Of a stretch of DNA of 7,081 bases, positions 5,823-7,081 are shown piece after piece. The stretch is from positions 1-7,081 of the forward strand of contig JAXJSH010000098.1 of NCBI GenBank assembly GCA_036310185.1, in the 5' to 3' direction. Position numbers and translations under genes: made by a program. Source of the stretch: JALENY01 sp036310185 (GTDB lineage: Bacteria; Bacillota; Clostridia; Lachnospirales; Lachnospiraceae). The notes under the pieces are model-generated. The model ran no database searches. It was not told where the DNA came from and saw nothing but the letters and a program-made list of their open reading frames with translations. Numbering within the stretch: the first letter of the stretch is position 1; each line of letters begins with the position of its first letter.

Positions 5823-5871
5823 AAGTAAAATGCTTGCATCTTTATCCAAACGGGATGCAGGCATTACTTTT
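5823..5871 (+). terminator. Probable terminator of the ATPase-TOPRIM operon
   Basis: A 12-bp stem with one T-G pair forms between 5829-5840 (AATGCTTGCATC) and 5854-5865 (GATGCAGGCATT), with a 13-nt loop. After a 2-nt bulge a further 4 bp pair (5823-5826 with 5866-5869). The 3' side runs into CTTTTG, a short T-run, so termination is plausible but not ideal. It begins 5 nt after the reconstructed pre-insertion TAG stop (5816-5818), where an operon terminator is expected. It could instead act as a leader structure of the pullulanase gene 49 nt downstream. Confidence 0.6.
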
Positions 5872-5904
5872 GTCAGAAGATATATTTTCAAAACAGATAG
5901 AAAA

Positions 5905-5909
5905 AGGAG
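5905..5909 (+). promoter_or_regulatory. Ribosome binding site of the pullulanase gene
   Basis: AGGAG with an 8-nt spacer to ATG 5918 supports this start. Between the hairpin ending at 5871 and this site no convincing promoter was found: TTGTCA at 5870-5875 is a good -35 match but no TATAAT-like box follows at 16-18 bp, and TATATT at 5881-5886 has no -35 at the right distance. Confidence 0.8.
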
Positions 5910-5917
5910 AATATAAG

Positions 5918-7081
5918 ATGAGTATTTCAAAAAGTTCTGTAACCAGCATTTATACTACTGAAAGATTTATAGAAGAATATACCTACACCGGAGAGGATTT
6001 GGGTGCTGTATGGTCCCAAGACTCCACCACTTTCAAAGTATGGGCGCCGATGGCCGAACAGGTACAACTGGCCCTGTACGAATCCGGTACCTCAGGCACC
6101 GACGATCTGATGAAAAAAGTAAACATGACCAAAGGCGAAAAAGGTGTATGGTCAGTGGTTGTAGATGGTGATTTGAATGGCACCTATTATACTTATTTTG
6201 TGACCAATAATGGAGAAGAAGCAGAGGCCTGCGACCCATACGCAAGAGCCACCGGTGTGAACGGTAATCGTGCCATGGTCATCGACCTGGCATCTACAAA
6301 TCCGGAAAACTGGAGTGACGATGTAAGTCCAAACAAAGACATGAAGTATACGGATGCGGTTCTCTACGAGCTTCATGTAAGAGATTTTTCCATAGATGAA
6401 AGCTCCGGTGTCTCGGACGCGCATCGTGGCAAATTCCTTGCATTTACCGAGAAAGGAACGAAAACTGCCGGCGGTGCTGTCACAGGCATTGATTATCTGA
6501 AAGAACTCGGTGTGACCCATGTGCATCTGCTTCCGTCTTATGATTATGGTTCTGTGGATGAAAGCAGACTGGATGAGTCGCAGTTTAACTGGGGTTACGA
6601 TCCGGTAAATTATAACGTCCCGGAAGGTTCCTATTCTACCGATCCTTTTCACGGGGAAGTCCGTGTAAAAGAGATGAAGCAGATGGTAAAGGCGCTTCAT
6701 GACAGCGGAATTAATGTGGTTATGGACGTGGTATACAACCACGTATATGATGCGGACACCTTCTGTTTTAATAAAATCGTACCGGATTATTTTTCAAGAC
6801 AGAAACCGGATGGAACCTACTCCAACGGCTCCTATTGCGGAAACGATACCGCTTCCGAACGCGCCATGGTGCAGAAATATATCGTCGATTCCATATTTTA
6901 CTGGGCAGATGAATATCATATCGATGGTTTTCGCTTTGATCTGGTGGGACTTCTGGATACAGAGACCATCAACAAACTTGTGGAAAAAGTTCACGCAAAA
7001 TATCCCAATGTGATCTTTTACGGCGAAGGATGGGATTTGCCGACTGCGGTTGAGGAAGGCCATCTGCTGGCTATCCAGAAA
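5918..7081 (+). CDS. pulA: Type I pullulanase, glycoside hydrolase family 13 (N-terminal 388 residues, open at window end)
   Basis: The frame runs from ATG 5918 to the last base without a stop, so the gene continues beyond the window; 388 residues are seen where cytoplasmic pullulanases usually have 600-720. Residues about 25-115 form the CBM48-type beta domain in front of the catalytic barrel (FKVWAP at 39-44, then CDPYARAT at 105-112). The barrel carries FNWGYDP (223-229), the type I pullulanase hallmark (usually YNWGYDP). It also has region I DVVYNH (270-275), region II DGFRFDLVG (336-344, R339 and nucleophile D341) and region III GEGWD (369-373, acid/base E370). There is no signal peptide, so it should act in the cytoplasm, hydrolysing alpha-1,6 branches of glycogen or imported maltodextrins. 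It is markedly richer in G+C than the genes to its left (35 of 60 bases at 6001-6060). It is transcribed separately from the ATPase-TOPRIM unit if the hairpin at 5823-5871 terminates. Confidence 0.95.
   Translation, partial: MSISKSSVTSIYTTERFIEEYTYTGEDLGAVWSQDSTTFKVWAPMAEQVQLALYESGTSGTDDLMKKVNMTKGEKGVWSVVVDGDLNGTYYTYFVTNNGEEAEACDPYARATGVNGNRAMVIDLASTNPENWSDDVSPNKDMKYTDAVLYELHVRDFSIDESSGVSDAHRGKFLAFTEKGTKTAGGAVTGIDYLKELGVTHVHLLPSYDYGSVDESRLDESQFNWGYDPVNYNVPEGSYSTDPFHGEVRVKEMKQMVKALHDSGINVVMDVVYNHVYDADTFCFNKIVPDYFSRQKPDGTYSNGSYCGNDTASERAMVQKYIVDSIFYWADEYHIDGFRFDLVGLLDTETINKLVEKVHAKYPNVIFYGEGWDLPTAVEEGHLLAIQK

Noticed and set aside
6152..6742. 196-codon open frame on the - strand opposite the pullulanase gene
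   Set aside because: The + strand encodes clear GH13 motifs (FNWGYDP, DVVYNH) over the same bases. The reverse frame has no domain or start context.
1..7081. tRNA, rRNA or CRISPR array
   Set aside because: No cloverleaf-like or rRNA-like segment and no regularly spaced direct repeats were seen on either strand.

Overview
The window looks like a piece of a Gram-positive, low-to-moderate GC Firmicute chromosome, most likely a gut Clostridia of the Lachnospiraceae type. The reasons are strong AGGAGG-type ribosome binding sites, sigma-A-like -10 boxes (TATAAT), compact intrinsic terminators, and the mix of a surface-polysaccharide gene set with a cytoplasmic type I pullulanase. The genus cannot be fixed from sequence alone. 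All six substantial genes lie on the + strand.

Layout. (1) 2-745 is the C-terminal part of an integral-membrane acyltransferase (acyltransferase-3 type), cut by the window start. (2) 780-1646 is a membrane-anchored metallophosphoesterase, probably co-transcribed with it. (3) After a promoter-like stretch comes 1757-3658, a full-length membrane-anchored nucleotide-sugar 4,6-dehydratase of the CapD/PglF/WbpM type. It is preceded by an 8-codon minicistron whose stop overlaps its ATG, and it is closed by an intrinsic terminator. (4) 3783-5671 is an independent two-gene unit with its own promoter and a strong RBS. It encodes an OLD/ABC-like AAA ATPase and, overlapping it by 4 nt, a TOPRIM-like protein. 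This is the architecture of anti-phage systems such as PARIS. (5) 5620-5869 is a non-coding interval holding a 182-bp MITE-like element with inverted-repeat ends and a 7-bp flanking direct repeat, then a terminator hairpin. (6) 5918 to the window end is the N-terminal part of a type I pullulanase, open at the edge.

How the genes work together. The first three genes fit cell-surface glycan synthesis or modification: acylation of a glycan, a surface phosphatase, and sugar-nucleotide dehydration. The pullulanase belongs to alpha-glucan metabolism and is unrelated. The ATPase-TOPRIM pair lies between these conserved metabolic genes as a self-contained cassette and is the best candidate for an under-described system.

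The most striking detail is at the end of the TOPRIM gene. The MITE-like element begins exactly at a codon boundary there. Removing the element and one copy of the flanking repeat would join the frame directly to a TAG stop, 5 nt before the terminator stem. The annotated last 14 residues therefore appear to be supplied by the inserted element.
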